Origin: Ilex aquifolium
Taxonomy: Eukaryota > Streptophyta > Magnoliopsida > Aquifoliales > Aquifoliaceae
Length of the DNA stretch: 64,000 nucleotides
Assembly (NCBI GenBank): GCA_951799425.1
Contig: OX637396.1
Span: forward strand, 35,642,701-35,706,700
Direction: 5' to 3'
The notes below the pieces were generated by a model. It saw nothing but the letters and a program-made list of their open reading frames with translations. It did no database searches and had not been told where the DNA came from. Positions 1-11,065 of this stretch are shown here, one piece after another. The translations under genes and the position numbers were made by a program. Numbering within the stretch: the first letter of the stretch is position 1; each line of letters opens with the position of its first letter.

Positions 1-326
1 GACAGAGATTTAAACATCTTTTTAGAGAAACGTGCTCCTTACCAGGACTCCAGTCACTGCTCATCCAAAATTAACGTCTATATGTGGAAAAGTTGATAAT
101 AGAGACCGTAAATAAAATTATGGTCCATATAAATTGTAGTGTAATTTTTATCTTTTTCACGTTATACACTTTAATGAATCCCTAAAAAAATAGAGAACAG
201 AGTCAAATAAATAAAAAAGAAGAGACATGTGTCATAAAATCATGAATGGAAGGCACCTGAACCTGAGATAAGCAAGTGGGGATGGACTCTGAACTCATCC
301 TTATCCTCCCTCATAAGTAGTTCAAC
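1..326. other. 3' flank of NLR1, no gene
   Basis: No coding region is seen. From about 150 onward this flank resembles the 3' flank of NLR2 (about 50760-50926) nearly base for base, including the stretch reading gaatggaaggcacctgaacc. A weaker copy lies at 42960-43110. The flank was therefore duplicated together with the NLR genes and probably holds the 3' UTR and polyadenylation region; no specific signal can be fixed. Confidence 0.6.
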
Positions 327-3300
327 TTAATTTGAACTCTGTTGAGATATATAAACATAGGGGATGTCAGCGATCTTGTGCCAATCTGCTCCTTTATCCT
401 TCAAACACCGTTGTTCAAGAAGTGGACAGTTAATGATGGTCAGACGTGGGAGTGGGGCGATTATCCTTTCGTCAGGCAAGGAACGAAGATTAGGGCAATT
501 GACGATATACAGGGACTCAAGAGAGGTGAGGTTGTGGATACCCTTAGAGAGAGAAGTGAGGTTAGGCATGCCTCCGATGGAAAGCCATGTTAGAGTAGAA
601 GGAAGCCAACACTCATCCGGCAAGGAATGTAGCTCTGGGTATACATCATGCATGTTAAAGTATCGAAGAGAAGAGAGTCTGTGGAGGCCCCACTCTGATA
701 GAGGCTTGAGTCTTTTGCATTTTATGATAGAAATATCTGTAAGGTTGGGGGGCAAATTCTCTTGAGGAAAGGACTCAAGATTATCACAATTATACATCGA
801 CAAATATTTAAGGGATGTGAGGCTTTGAAACTTGCTTGCAAAATAAATGTCATTCGGAATACCATGGATGGTAAGACTTGTGAGGTTGGGAGTAAACAAA
901 CTACTTCCAGTTGGGAACGGCTGTCCCTTCTTATAAGACAATTCACACGAAAAAGGTGGCTCCTCCATAGATACATATAAGTACTCCAAATTTGGCCAAT
1001 CACTGATCCTAAAACATCCTGGTTCCTCCATCTTCAGTCTAATCGGCTCTAAAATTGACTCTAATTCCTTGCAATTACGAATCCCAAGTGACTTAAGGGT
1101 GGAGGAAAGTGTATCCATTGGCAAGGATCTCAGAGACGAGCAGTCCTCGAGCCACAACTCCTCAAGACAAGAGTTACAATTAGGAAGAGACTCTAGTGAA
1201 CTGCAGTCTTCTAACAGAAGATTTGTAAGCATGGGCGGGAGATTGGCCTCTGGAAAGGATACGAGCTTTGGGCACTTCATGAAATTCAATACTTTGAGAG
1301 AAGTATGGCTTTCCAGGCCATTTGGCAACCTCTCCAGAGAATCACAGCCATATACTTGCAAAGATTCAAGATTACGAGGTAGCATTTGATCTTCTTCAGC
1401 CAAACACACAAGTTCGGAACATCCCCCGACACTTAAGTGTTGCAAATGGGAAAGGTGTTGTGGTGTATTCCCCTTCTGCCACAGAGTCACTAGTGCAGCA
1501 CAGTTCTGGACTTCAAAATTTTCAAGTGACACCAAGAAATGAGTGAATTCTTCCCGCAAATGGGTCAGTCCCGAAATATCCTTAATATACAATTCCCTTA
1601 GAGAGGTCAATTCAGAGAGACCTTTTAGAACCACCTCGCTACAACCTTCTGTCTTTAATTTGCAAAGAGAAGGAAGCCTTAGGACTGAGACACTTACCAA
1701 TTTAGGACACTTGGACATGGTAAGCTGACGAAGGCAAGGGAAATGTCCTACAAATTCAGCACCAATACAACTACACCACCCTTCCCATTCCGGCATATCC
1801 TCAAAGCTTAGAGTCTCGAGTGACGGGAATCGAGTCTCCAATGAGCCACCATCCCCGTAGAACTCAGCACCCACGTTCTTTACTGCATTCATGCCTTGAA
1901 TATGTAGTTCTTTCAGCAGAGATAGCTGACCAAGTGGTGGCAAAGACGCACATTTTGTACATCCTCTTAGACTAATCTGCGTTGTTTTTGAGAACGACAG
2001 ATCCCCAATCCAACTGGGGAATGTTAAGCCCCCGTAAAACTCAATTTTGAGATGTTTCAATCCTTTATGCGGCCGTAGCATGTTGAGTACGTTGGCTTGG
2101 AGCTCTTCATTTTGAGAATCTTCACCCACACTTCTCCATAGCAATTCTAACTCATCCAGATCCCGTTTACGATTTAAATTGGCCTCCTCTGCATCCCGCA
2201 CATTCTTAACATTTTGCAACCCTACAATGGAAAACATCCCCCGTAGAAGCTCTAGGTTGTTCAAATGGCTAAGTCCTAGTCCACCACTTTCACACACAAC
2301 AAACTTTGGCAAAGTTTGCAAACTTTTCAACTTACTAATCCCGAGGGGCATCTCTTGTAAGTTTGGAGTGTTAGTATTGTCAAGATGACGGAGATTAACT
2401 AAATTTCCAATGTCTGCGGGCAACTTACAAAGCTCACGACAACCACGCAACAACAATGTCTGCAAATTGGAGAGACCTCTCACTGATTCTGGCAGCCATT
2501 TAATTTGCGTCCTTGATAAATTTAAGTAACGAAGATGTTTGAAATTGCCAATCGAGTTAGGTAACTCTCTTATATTGCACCCACTCATAGATAAGACTCT
2601 TAAGTATAGTAATTTTGGCAGTATGTTGACTAAAACACCATTGCTTAAATAGTAGCCCCATCTGTCTGTTGGCAGTGCTAAGAATGTCCGCAAGCGCAAG
2701 AGTTCATGATCAAATGCCTTGAATCTTTTGTACACTTCATAGTAACAACGCATGAATGCCGAGTGGCGAGCCTTCGGAGAAATCTTACACAGTTCATTGT
2801 TGTCCAATTTATCTTCCATCCTAAAGCATATTTCTCCTGTAACATGTTGAGCTAAATCATTTAAAAGGTCATGCATTGTGAATTTTGATTTCGTGCCACT
2901 TGAAGGTTGGAAGAATGACCTTGATAACAACGCATTGAAGCAATCATCACCTAACTCTTCCATGCATTTCCTCATTCTTTGTGATTGTTGCAGAAATCCT
3001 TCTGCCATCCATAGCAAGACTAGCTCGTCCTTGTCAAACTCGTAGTCCTTTGGAAATATGGCGCAGTATCCAAACATTTGCTTCAATTGAGAAGGTAGGT
3101 GATGATAACTTAATCTCAGAGCTGGAAGAATATTGCTCTTAGGCTCCGGTAAATCCCAAATTTCACTTTCCAGTACATCTTTCCACTCGTTTGGGCTACG
3201 TTTATTGCGCAGGATGCCGCCCAGTGTCTTCGCTGCTAGAGGCAAGCCTCTACACTTTCTCACGATATCCACACCAATTTCTTCCAAATTTGGATGGGCA

Positions 3301-4373
3301 CCAAAATTGCTTGTACCCAGTGCATGTTGAGCCAATAAACATAAACAATCATCATCGTCCAACACCTTTGGTTTGTAAGCTCGAACAAAACCCATGGTCG
3401 ATGCAACGCCTTCATTTCGAGTTGTAACAATAATTTTACTTCCAGGTAACCCAACCCGAAAAGGAGCACGGAGGCGATCCCATTTTGCATAATCCTCATT
3501 CCAAACATCATCTAAAACAAGAAGAAATTTTCGTTTAGAAAGTTTCTCTTGAAGTTTCTCTTGCGCCATATTTAAGTCCCGGGAATCGTCTCTTTCCTTG
3601 GTCACTGCCTCAAGAATAATCTTGGTTATCATGAGCACATCAAACTCTTCAGAAACACACACCCATGCTCTTAGATTAAAGAAAGCCTTTACTGTCTCAT
3701 CATTGTAGACAAGTTGAGCAAGAGTGGTCTTGCCAACACCGCCCATACCAACTATTGGAATGACGGATGGTTCATCATTACTTGATTCACCGTTGAGCAA
3801 CAATCCAAGTATTTCTTGTTTATCCTTTTCCCGACCATAAACATGGGACTCATCCACCAAGGAAGTTGTTGGCAATCTCTCTGTTTCTATGTTTGACCTT
3901 ACTTCGGGACTGACTCTCAAACCCAGGACATCTCTTTGTTTTGCAATATCTTCTAATCCAGTAGTGATTTCCTCAATCTTGGGGCCCAATTTGATTTTGA
4001 GCCCAACAGATCTTTGGAAATTACTACAACAAGTAGGGAGGAAGTTCCGAAACTTGCTTGTGGAAGCCTCAGGCTCCGAATTCAATTCATGTGCCAAAGC
4101 TTCTGTCGCGATCTCGTCCGCTAGATCATCCATGTCGTAAGCTAGATCCCTGAGATCCTCCAGCCACTGTTTCACAGCTTCCTCCTTTATTTGCTTAGCC
4201 TCAGCATCGTTGAGCATCGCTTTGATTGTCAATAGCAGTTTGCGCAATTTCGTCAACTGGGTAAGAATCCCCTCGCTGCGAGCAAATTTCATCAGCTCGC
4301 GAGAGGCCAATTTGTCAAACAACACATTAAAGAACGCACCCAGAAAAACTTCTATGATAGCCATTGTCTTCAA
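327..4373 (-). CDS. NLR1: CNL disease resistance protein (RPP13-like protein 1 type)
   Basis: An intact single-exon gene of 1348 codons. It encodes an intracellular immune receptor that by family senses pathogen effectors and signals as an ADP/ATP switch. The N-terminal Rx-type coiled coil spans about 1-165, with the acidic LAYDMDDLADE stretch at 77-87. NB-ARC follows: P-loop GMGGVGKTT 209-217, RNBS-A near 231-245, kinase-2 LLVLDDVW 284-291, RNBS-B GSKIIVTTR 311-319, GLPLA 376-380, RNBS-D around 434-446, and MHDLL at 500-504. Leucine-rich repeats run from about 588 to the C-terminus. Length and order are normal for the family. The start could be Met4 (4364) rather than Met1, because NLR2 begins at the residue matching Met4. 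RNBS-C reads LDDDDCLCLL, without the usual Trp; NLR2 shares this. Minus strand, alone, promoter to the right. Ligand and pathogen are unknown. Confidence 0.95.
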   Translation of the reverse strand: MKTMAIIEVFLGAFFNVLFDKLASRELMKFARSEGILTQLTKLRKLLLTIKAMLNDAEAKQIKEEAVKQWLEDLRDLAYDMDDLADEIATEALAHELNSEPEASTSKFRNFLPTCCSNFQRSVGLKIKLGPKIEEITTGLEDIAKQRDVLGLRVSPEVRSNIETERLPTTSLVDESHVYGREKDKQEILGLLLNGESSNDEPSVIPIVGMGGVGKTTLAQLVYNDETVKAFFNLRAWVCVSEEFDVLMITKIILEAVTKERDDSRDLNMAQEKLQEKLSKRKFLLVLDDVWNEDYAKWDRLRAPFRVGLPGSKIIVTTRNEGVASTMGFVRAYKPKVLDDDDCLCLLAQHALGTSNFGAHPNLEEIGVDIVRKCRGLPLAAKTLGGILRNKRSPNEWKDVLESEIWDLPEPKSNILPALRLSYHHLPSQLKQMFGYCAIFPKDYEFDKDELVLLWMAEGFLQQSQRMRKCMEELGDDCFNALLSRSFFQPSSGTKSKFTMHDLLNDLAQHVTGEICFRMEDKLDNNELCKISPKARHSAFMRCYYEVYKRFKAFDHELLRLRTFLALPTDRWGYYLSNGVLVNILPKLLYLRVLSMSGCNIRELPNSIGNFKHLRYLNLSRTQIKWLPESVRGLSNLQTLLLRGCRELCKLPADIGNLVNLRHLDNTNTPNLQEMPLGISKLKSLQTLPKFVVCESGGLGLSHLNNLELLRGMFSIVGLQNVKNVRDAEEANLNRKRDLDELELLWRSVGEDSQNEELQANVLNMLRPHKGLKHLKIEFYGGLTFPSWIGDLSFSKTTQISLRGCTKCASLPPLGQLSLLKELHIQGMNAVKNVGAEFYGDGGSLETRFPSLETLSFEDMPEWEGWCSCIGAEFVGHFPCLRQLTMSKCPKLVSVSVLRLPSLCKLKTEGCSEVVLKGLSELTSLRELYIKDISGLTHLREEFTHFLVSLENFEVQNCAALVTLWQKGNTPQHLSHLQHLSVGGCSELVCLAEEDQMLPRNLESLQVYGCDSLERLPNGLESHTSLKVLNFMKCPKLVSFPEANLPPMLTNLLLEDCSSLESLPNCNSCLEELWLEDCSSLRSLPMDTLSSTLKSLGIRNCKELESILEPIRLKMEEPGCFRISDWPNLEYLYVSMEEPPFSCELSYKKGQPFPTGSSLFTPNLTSLTIHGIPNDIYFASKFQSLTSLKYLSMYNCDNLESFPQENLPPNLTDISIIKCKRLKPLSEWGLHRLSSLRYFNMHDVYPELHSLPDECWLPSTLTWLSIGGMPNLTSLSKGIHNLTSLESLYIVNCPNLRSLPDERIIAPLPRLTIINCPLLEQRCLKDKGADWHKIADIPYVYISQQSSN

Positions 4374-4832
4374 TTGTTGGGGTGGGGGGGAAGAAAGAAG
4401 AAAGAGAAATGAAGATCTGAGAAGGACGAGTTTCGTGTAACACAGCTATTCAGCAATCTCAGAACTGCTTATGGCCTGAAGTCAACACGACGGGATAAAA
4501 AAGAATTGTTACAGACTTGGAGGAGCTATGTAATTTGCAGCTTCTATTGACAATTCGGTCTGAGTGGGCCAGTCATCATGTAAGGTAGGCTAATGTTATA
4601 ATTGAACTCGGGGAGAGAGAGACAGAGGGATGTGGACTGGACTGGACGATGGAGAAGAAAGAAATTGCTTTGCAGTGGGTCCCATTGATAAGACATCTGC
4701 TAATGTTTTAAACTGACAATTCTGTGTGGTTGATGCTCTTGGACCACAACATCCTCACCCAATAAATTTGATCTTATTAATGGATGACTAGGAAGTGAAG
4801 ATTTGGAATTTAAAATCAGCAACATTATCCTA
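4374..4832 (-). promoter_or_regulatory. NLR1 promoter region with a W-box
   Basis: This is the upstream region of NLR1. Plus-strand aagtcaa at 4479-4485 is TTGACTT on the gene strand, a WRKY-type W-box core, about 110 bases before the start. The surrounding ggcct-aagtcaa context is kept in NLR2 at about 59835-59846, which argues for function or recent common descent. A purine-rich stretch lies at 4610-4630. No convincing TATA box was found. Confidence 0.45.
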
Positions 4833-5937
4833 GGGCCCGTTTGGTAACCAGCTGTTTTCGTTTTTTTTTGTTTTTGTTTTCATTTTTTACAAAAAAAACA
4901 TGTTTGGAGAGTGTTTTTTTTTTTTTTTGGGCTAGTCTGTTTTGTAAACAACCCCTGTTTTTTAAAACACCTATTTAGGTGCTTTCAAAAACAGGGAAAA
5001 AATGTAAACACGCGCGTCCCTCATCCCCAATTAATGAGGTTTTGTCTTCGAACCCCATTAACAGCAGAAAAGCTATTATTTTTGTTCCAAGTATAAAAAT
5101 ACTTTTTTCCCCCTTTTTTGCTTCTCTCATTCGTCTCTCTCTTGTGCTTCTCTCATTCGTCTCTCTCTTGCGAAGCCACTCCAGGCGAAGGAAGCTCCAG
5201 CGAACCAGCGAAAACTCCGGCGATGGAAGCACTGATTTTTCAGATTTTCTACTCTTTCCATCTCCATCTCCATCGATCTCTTTCTCTCTCTAACCCCTCT
5301 GTGGAATTTTTTTTTATTAAACTGTTTGTGTTTGTTATATTCATAGATATATATATATATATATGCATATATATACATAGATATGTGGGTTTCAGTTGTG
5401 GGGTTGGGTTGTGGGTTTGGGTGGTGGTTTGAGTGGAGGTTTTGGGTGGCCAGTGGAGATTTATTTGTGTTTGTTATAGATTTGTTTCGGTTGTGGGTTT
5501 CGATTGGGTCTGCCAGTAGCAAGGAGGAAGAAGACTTGTTATAGATTTGTTCAGCTGGGTTTGTTATAAATTTGTTCAGCTGGGTCTGCCAATAGTAAGG
5601 AAGAAGACTTTGGTCTGTCAAAGTCTATATCCCCATTATCATTCTTTGTAATTTTTTGGGTGGCCAGTGGAGTTGAGTGATGGGTTTTGGGTGGTGGTTT
5701 TGGGTGGCCAGTGGGGGGTTGAGCGGTGGTGTTTGGGTTGTCAGTGGGGTTTGGGCGGTGAATTTTTGATATAATACCAAACTGGTTTTGTATTTTTGTT
5801 TTTACAAATTTTAAAAAATATAAAGGACTATCAAACATGTTTTATATTTTTAATTTTTATCACAAAATAAACAAAACTTAGTTCTGTTTTTTTTATTAAA
5901 AAAAACATAAAAACGAAAACGTTACTAAACGCACCCC
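4833..5937. mobile_element. Non-autonomous TIR DNA element, about 1.1 kb
   Basis: The left end reads GGGCCCGTTTGGTAAC and the right end, reverse-complemented, reads GGGGTGCGTTTAGTAAC, so the ends are inverted repeats of a type common in plant hAT and Harbinger MITEs. Subterminal T-rich and A-rich tracts mirror each other. A possible 3-bp target duplication CTA flanks it; no 8- or 9-bp duplication was found, so the superfamily is open. Inside are a (TA)n tract near 5345-5385 and repeated tgggtggccagtgg motifs at about 5420-5760. It has no transposase; the small open frames inside are low complexity. Confidence 0.6.
5420..5765. repeat. Degenerate G/T-rich tandem repeat inside the TIR element
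   Basis: The motif tgggtggccagtgg recurs at about 5437, 5655 and 5700, mixed with ggtggttttgggtgg runs. It probably arose by slippage or local duplication inside the element. No function is evident. Confidence 0.55.
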
Positions 5938-6663
5938 TAACTTTTGTCCAATGTTTTAGTTGCCATAATACAATTTGATTTGATTCAAAGCGACTGGGTT
6001 GATGAAATTAAGTGTATCAATTGAGCCGAATTTATTGAGCTTGACTATGCTAATTTTTGACTCGGGTTGTGACTTACCAAGTTCAAATTCGAACTGAGCA
6101 CTATTATCGTGGTTAGTTCTTACTTAAACTTGTCTCGTGTTAAGCTTATCATTTTCTCAACAAAAACCTCTCAATTTTTTTTAATAAACTATAAGATCAA
6201 ATTCTATAAGTTTAAATTTTCCAAATCCCTATTTTAAAAAAAAATAAAAAAACTTATAAGAGAATACACATTCTGTTTTTACAGTTAGAAAGTTAAATTT
6301 CTAACTTATAAAAACACAATATCAATCAACATTGAACTAATTTTTTTTTTTTTTTGCTCAAAAACATCATTTTCTCTGCAAGGCCCCAATGTGATTTATT
6401 TGAACATAAAGACATCAGTGATTTATTTCATCCAAAAGACCAATTAAATTCTCCAATTGGAGCCTCTGTGTCATTTGAAAAATATCAAGGTGGTGGCAAG
6501 ATAATTAAAAATGACTCAATTTTTCCATATTTAAATAAGTCTTGAAATTTATAGAAATCAATGCATTTTTCCATTACAGACTTGGAGTAGCTATCATCTC
6601 ATTTAAGTCATTCACCAACATTATTGGTTTAGACTAAAATGCAATGATTGTATTTTTCAATAG
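5938..6663. other. Intergenic, nothing recognised
   Basis: AT-rich DNA between the TIR element and the Gypsy element. A 61-codon open frame near 6354-6545 has no family signature and is treated as chance. The last five bases, AATAG (6659-6663), are the left target-site duplication of the Gypsy element. Confidence 0.5.
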
Positions 6664-7346
6664 TGATAGTGTAAATCTACCGAATAAGAGCTAAGAGTTA
6701 AATATGTGTGGAATAACGTGTGGTATCTGAGCTACAAGGCTCGTATCTAGCAATGCCGGTTGATGCTTGGGGGAAGGGATGATAACACGATAAAGTTATA
6801 GTGGTTCACCGGCCTGAGCTCGGCTAGTCCACTCTTTCATGGAGTCTCTAGCTCCTCTCTTTTATTGATGGTGTTGAATGTATTACAGTATGAGAAAATT
6901 AGGGTTTTTCCTGGTGGCTATGTTGCCGATCCCCTTCCCATAGAGGCTTACCCCTCTTTTATAGCCTTTTGCTTACCTCTAATCCGATTTTACTTCCTAT
7001 AATGGAGGGATCTTCCTCTATCTCTCCTTCTCCAATCCCGGAGTTACCTAAAATCCATATGGCCGGCTTTTATGGTCTCCACCTCGAGATCTTTGCCTCC
7101 TTGCATGAGATTCTCCCCAGTTTAAGGAGAGGATCCTGGTTAGTTACGGGTTTCACGCCCTGGTCCCAGCTTGATTCCTATTACAATGGTATCTGCTGTC
7201 ATCTCGCTGTCCTCTTGTAACTTCTCATTTCGTGTCTCTTGCGGGGAGCTCTGTCCCCAGCTGATTGAGCTCTAACTATAGCTTGAATGAGCTTTCCTTC
7301 CCTTCTCCGAGCTCCTCAGGTTTGGAGTTTATTTCGGGTATCATCA
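6664..7346 (-). repeat. 3' LTR of the Gypsy/Tat element
   Basis: 683 bp, bounded by TG and CA, with terminal TGATA/TATCA inversions. It matches 19329-20016 except for scattered substitutions and a 5-bp indel near the right end. It is the 3' LTR because the polypurine tract abuts its right side and pol reads leftward. Confidence 0.95.
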
Positions 7347-7360
7347 ATTGCCCCCCAGCC
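7347..7360 (-). other. Polypurine tract of the Gypsy/Tat element
   Basis: On the element strand it reads GGCTGGGGGGCAAT directly before the 3' LTR. This is the expected plus-strand primer site for reverse transcription. Confidence 0.8.
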
Positions 7361-7524
7361 TCTACCTTAAGTTAGCTTAGGCAGGGGCTGAACCGCTTCC
7401 AAAACCGAGCTGGATTTGTACGTGGCCACTTTTGGTTTCTCACGTGACTGAAGATTTTTGGCGGTTTGCGACAATCACGACTCTCCTCAATTCCCGCGCA
7501 TGTCTCAGCCCACGTCCCTCAAGC

Positions 7525-7532
7525 TTTAAATA
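7525..7532 (+). promoter_or_regulatory. Possible TATA box of the antisense gene aORF1
   Basis: tttaaata is followed by a pyrimidine-rich stretch (7560-7600) typical of a plant 5' UTR. It lies outside the LTR and points rightward, toward aORF1. This suggests that the antisense genes have their own promoter instead of using an LTR. Confidence 0.35.
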
Positions 7533-8011
7533 CCCAAAACAGCTACTTGAACTGTTTTTTTACACTATTCATCTTCTCCTCTGTTTCTCTGAACTCCCTG
7601 CCTCTGCGAATTCTTGAATCCTAGTCTTGAAGCTTTCTGATTCTTGCCCAAAATCGGCCTTTCTGTGTTTGATTCGAAGACTCGCAGTGCTTCCCCTCTT
7701 GATTTGGTTCCAAATCTGTTGTTCGTTGCTCTTCCCTAACTAGGTACGCTTTCCCTATCCTCCTTTCGACTTTTCCAACTCTGGACCCTTTGAGTTCTGG
7801 GTGGTTGTTGCTTTTTTGGGCCCATAGGTTCTTCTACTTCTGGTCCCGTGATTGTTGTCTGTCTCCCCTTCCCCATTTCGTGGCTTGGAGTTCCATCGTG
7901 CACATACTCGCTGTTGGGAGTTACTGTGCTGACCCTAGGGTTATTAGGGAAAGTTTGAGTAGTGTTCCTCCTCTCTATCGTTCCTTTAATCTTCCCTTTT
8001 CTTGCCCATTC

Positions 8012-10626
8012 ATGTCTGTTTCTTCTGGTGCCACTCGCTCCTCTGTTTTCCTTTTAGGTGATCGGTCTGAGGACACCGATTTAGGGGATGTAGGCGATGA
8101 AATTGATAACTTTCTTGGTGTGGAGGCTGTAGAAACCGAGGTTGGCATCGAGGAGCCTCCCTCCACCTCATCTCCCGTGCCCCCCAGACCTGACAAGGGT
8201 AAGGGCAAGGTGAGTGGAGTTGGGGTTGAAGAGAAAACTTCATACCTGGGGCTCGCCTTTAGGTATGCCGAGTCTGTGGGCTACAGTAGAGAGCTCCCTG
8301 GATTAATGAGAGCTTATAAAGCTCGGTACGGTTTTCCTCCTGGGGTTGAGCCCTGGTGTCCAGGTAAATCTGTTTACTATGTTGAACAGGTGCACAAGAG
8401 GGTCTGCTTCTTCCTTGCTGCCTTTGAGAATGGTCTCCGCTTTCCCCTGTATCCCTTTATTAAGGTCGTCCTTCAACACTTTAATGTATGCCCTTCCCAG
8501 CTCTCTCCCAACTTCTATGGTGTTATGGTAGGCCTCTTAGTCATCTTTAAGAAACATAAACTCGGGGTTCCCAGTATTTCTTTGCTTATGGAACTCTTCA
8601 ATGTCATACTGACCTCATTAGAGGGCTTTCTGTACATCTCTAAGCGAACCAATGTTAGGAAGATCATTACTGACCTCCCATCTTCCCATAAGGAGTGGAA
8701 AAAACACTTCTTTTTTATCGGGGTTACCAATTGGGAGTATAATCTTGCTGATAAAACAGATACTCTAGGTATCCCTACGGTCTGGTCCAATCCCGAAAAC
8801 TTGAGTGAGTCTTCTTCCAAGCTAGCTGATCTTTAATCTAGAACTCATGAATTTCTTACCTTGCATTTACTCGTATTTCTCTTGTTTAGGAGATCGCCTG
8901 AGCTCAGCCCTGAAGACAACAAGGTGTTGTTGAAATTGGAGAAGATCAAGCCTGAGAAGTACACTGACCTCATCAAGTCTCAAACTCTGGTGAAGTTAGG
9001 TTTGAGCCCCCCACCAGCGACCTTAGCCATTCCTATATCTGCTGTAAGCGCGGAGGAAGGTAATGCCCTTAACACTTTCTTTCTTCCCTTCTTTAGTTTT
9101 CTATGCATCCTGACTTGATTCAGATCTTCTAGGTCCATCCACCATGAGGTCTACTTCCGAAGAGCTCAAAGCTAAGGTTGAAGAGCTGATGAAAGGTGGC
9201 AAGGCCCAGGTCGGCTCTGGGAGTGGCCCCACTACCCGGGCAAAAATCCCAAGATTGGAAATGCCTTCATCCCCCCTAGCGGCTAAAGAACTGGTTCCCA
9301 TCAAGGCACCGCCTTTCTCATCCCGCACTCCTTAAATCGCAGTCACCTCTTCCCCTCCAGAGGCTCAACCTGTGTCGGTGCCAGGTCGGGTGGGGGATCT
9401 GGCTTCCCCTTCCTCCTCAGAGGTCGAGAAAGCTTTGGGACTGATCCCCGATCTCCAGCCCGGAAATTTTTCATATAGTGTTTCTGGGAAGGTGGTTGAA
9501 AAAGAGAGAAAATCTGAAGAAGAAGATGAAAATTCTCTTTTCGATAACATGGACCTTGCAGCAGGAGCCGTTTCTTCAATTTTTTCTGAGTCTGACGTCT
9601 TGAAGGCTACTTCTATGCCCCTTGAGGAATCCATCTCTTCAGCTCTTCAGGGAGCGACAGCTGTAAGTGCTAGCATTTTTCCCTTTTTACTTACTTTTAC
9701 TTCGTGATCTCACACAATTTGCTGAACTTTCTTTACATTCTCAGGCTGTCCTCCATACGAGAGGTCTGCTGCACCGGATTCAGTCTCATGAGAGCTCTGT
9801 TAAGGCTCTGAAGATGTATAAGGTCAAGGTCACTGAATTGTCCCTTGAGAACGAGGACCTCAGGGCTCAAGTGTAAAGCCTTTCGGAGCAAACAGTGAAG
9901 CAAGCCTCCGACCTCAAACACACCTTGACTGTCAAGGTCAGAGCTGAGGAAGGGGAGAAGAAAGCTCGAGATGAGCTAAAGTTAGCCAAGGAGGATCTGC
10001 TGCTCAAAACCGAGGCGTGGATTAAGGCTAATCAAGAGGCTCTTGATGCCAAGAAAGCACTCAGCCAGGCCAATCAGGATTACCTCACCCTTAACGAGGC
10101 GAACGGCAAGCTCTGCGAGGAGCTTGCGATGCAGACAGACCTGGTTAAGGAGAGGGATAACGAGGTGGCAGAACTGAGGGATGAGGCCACCACCTTGTGG
10201 GCTACTGGGTGGCTTGTTTTTAGGCGCAAGGCTATGAAATCTTTCCCTGATCTCGACTTCAACTTTTCAATCCCCACCGAAGAAGAAATGGAGGAGTTCG
10301 GCTCTGATAATGAGGAGGAAGCCTTGGTCCCATCAGCTGAAGCCCTGAGTCAAGACATACTTGTCACTGGGATTTCAGGAGCTCTTGTCGCTGTTCCTGA
10401 GCTCCCAACTGCGACTCCTGAGCTCCCCGTTGTCACTCCTGCTGTTCCTGTCACTATACCGCTTTCAGTTGAATTGGCGACTGAGGTCCTTGCTCAAGAT
10501 CCGGAATCAACGGAAGTAGGGACTCATGCAGCAGGCCTTTCTGGAAGCTCTTCCCTTGCTTCTGTTGCTGAGGGCTCATCTACCGAGCTGCGAGATCCTT
10601 CAATTACCCCTTCTTCAGATACTTAG
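8012..10626 (+). pseudogene. aORF1: antisense Tat-element gene with a PF04195-like domain, two internal stops
   Basis: A spliced plus-strand gene opposite to gag-pol. Inferred exons are 8012 to about 8804-8808, 8890-9059, 9133-9662 and 9745-10626; acceptors ttgtttag, cttctag and ttctcag and donors ggtaatg and gtaagtgc support this. The reading frame is kept across each join (the first donor is ambiguous). The product begins MSVSSGATRS, has an acidic linker, then a domain with RFPLYPFIKVVLQHF and EWKKHFFFIG. This resembles the 'putative gypsy type transposon' family (Pfam Transposase_28). A coiled coil (exon 4, about 9770-10200) and a Pro/Thr/Val-rich tail follow. In-frame TAA codons at 9333-9335 and 9874-9876 break it. 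The frame is open upstream to 7790, so the start is tentative. The biochemical function of this family is unknown to me. Confidence 0.7.
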
Positions 10627-10862
10627 AGCTTTTTCTGTTATTCATGTAATTCTATTTTATTCTTGTACTTCGAACTCGTGTCTTTGGAATACAAACTTCA
10701 TGAAGTAATTTCTGAACTTCGTTTTGAATTGTGATGATGTGTTGCGATTTGAGACATAACTCACTTGCTTCTATTTTCTGAATTTTCTTTTAAGTTGAGT
10801 TTTCTAACACTTCCCTTGCCCCCCTTGCTTTGAGGGGTGCTGTGCTCTTCTTGAAGCAAAAT

Positions 10863-11064
10863 TACAAGGCTCGTTTTTGTGAACTTGTGAGTTCCTTTTG
10901 TGCTACATGGCTAGATTTTGTGAACTTAGGAGTTCCTACTGAGCTACATGGCTCGTTTTTGGGAACTTAGAAGTTCCTGCTGAGTTACATGGCTCGTTTT
11001 TGGGAACTTAGAGGTTCCTGCTGAGCTACATGGCTCGTTTTTTAGAACTTAGAAGTTCCTACTG
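10863..11064. repeat. 41-bp tandem repeat, five copies
   Basis: Units starting tacatggctcg or tacaaggctcg lie at 10863, 10904, 10945, 10986 and 11027, exactly 41 bp apart. Each holds the imperfect inversion gaacttagaagttc. The array is noncoding and lies between the two antisense genes. Confidence 0.85.
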
Positions 11065-11065
11065 G

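Noticed and set aside
5118-5838. Frames up to 164 codons inside the TIR element
   Set aside because: Low complexity (Asn/Pro/Thr, Ile/Tyr) from simple repeats; no transposase motif.
7432-7617. Small plus frame right of the Gypsy 3' LTR
   Set aside because: It lies in the likely 5' leader of aORF1 and has no homology signal.
8515-8820. Minus frames under aORF1
   Set aside because: The plus frame has the domain match; the minus ones are mirrors.
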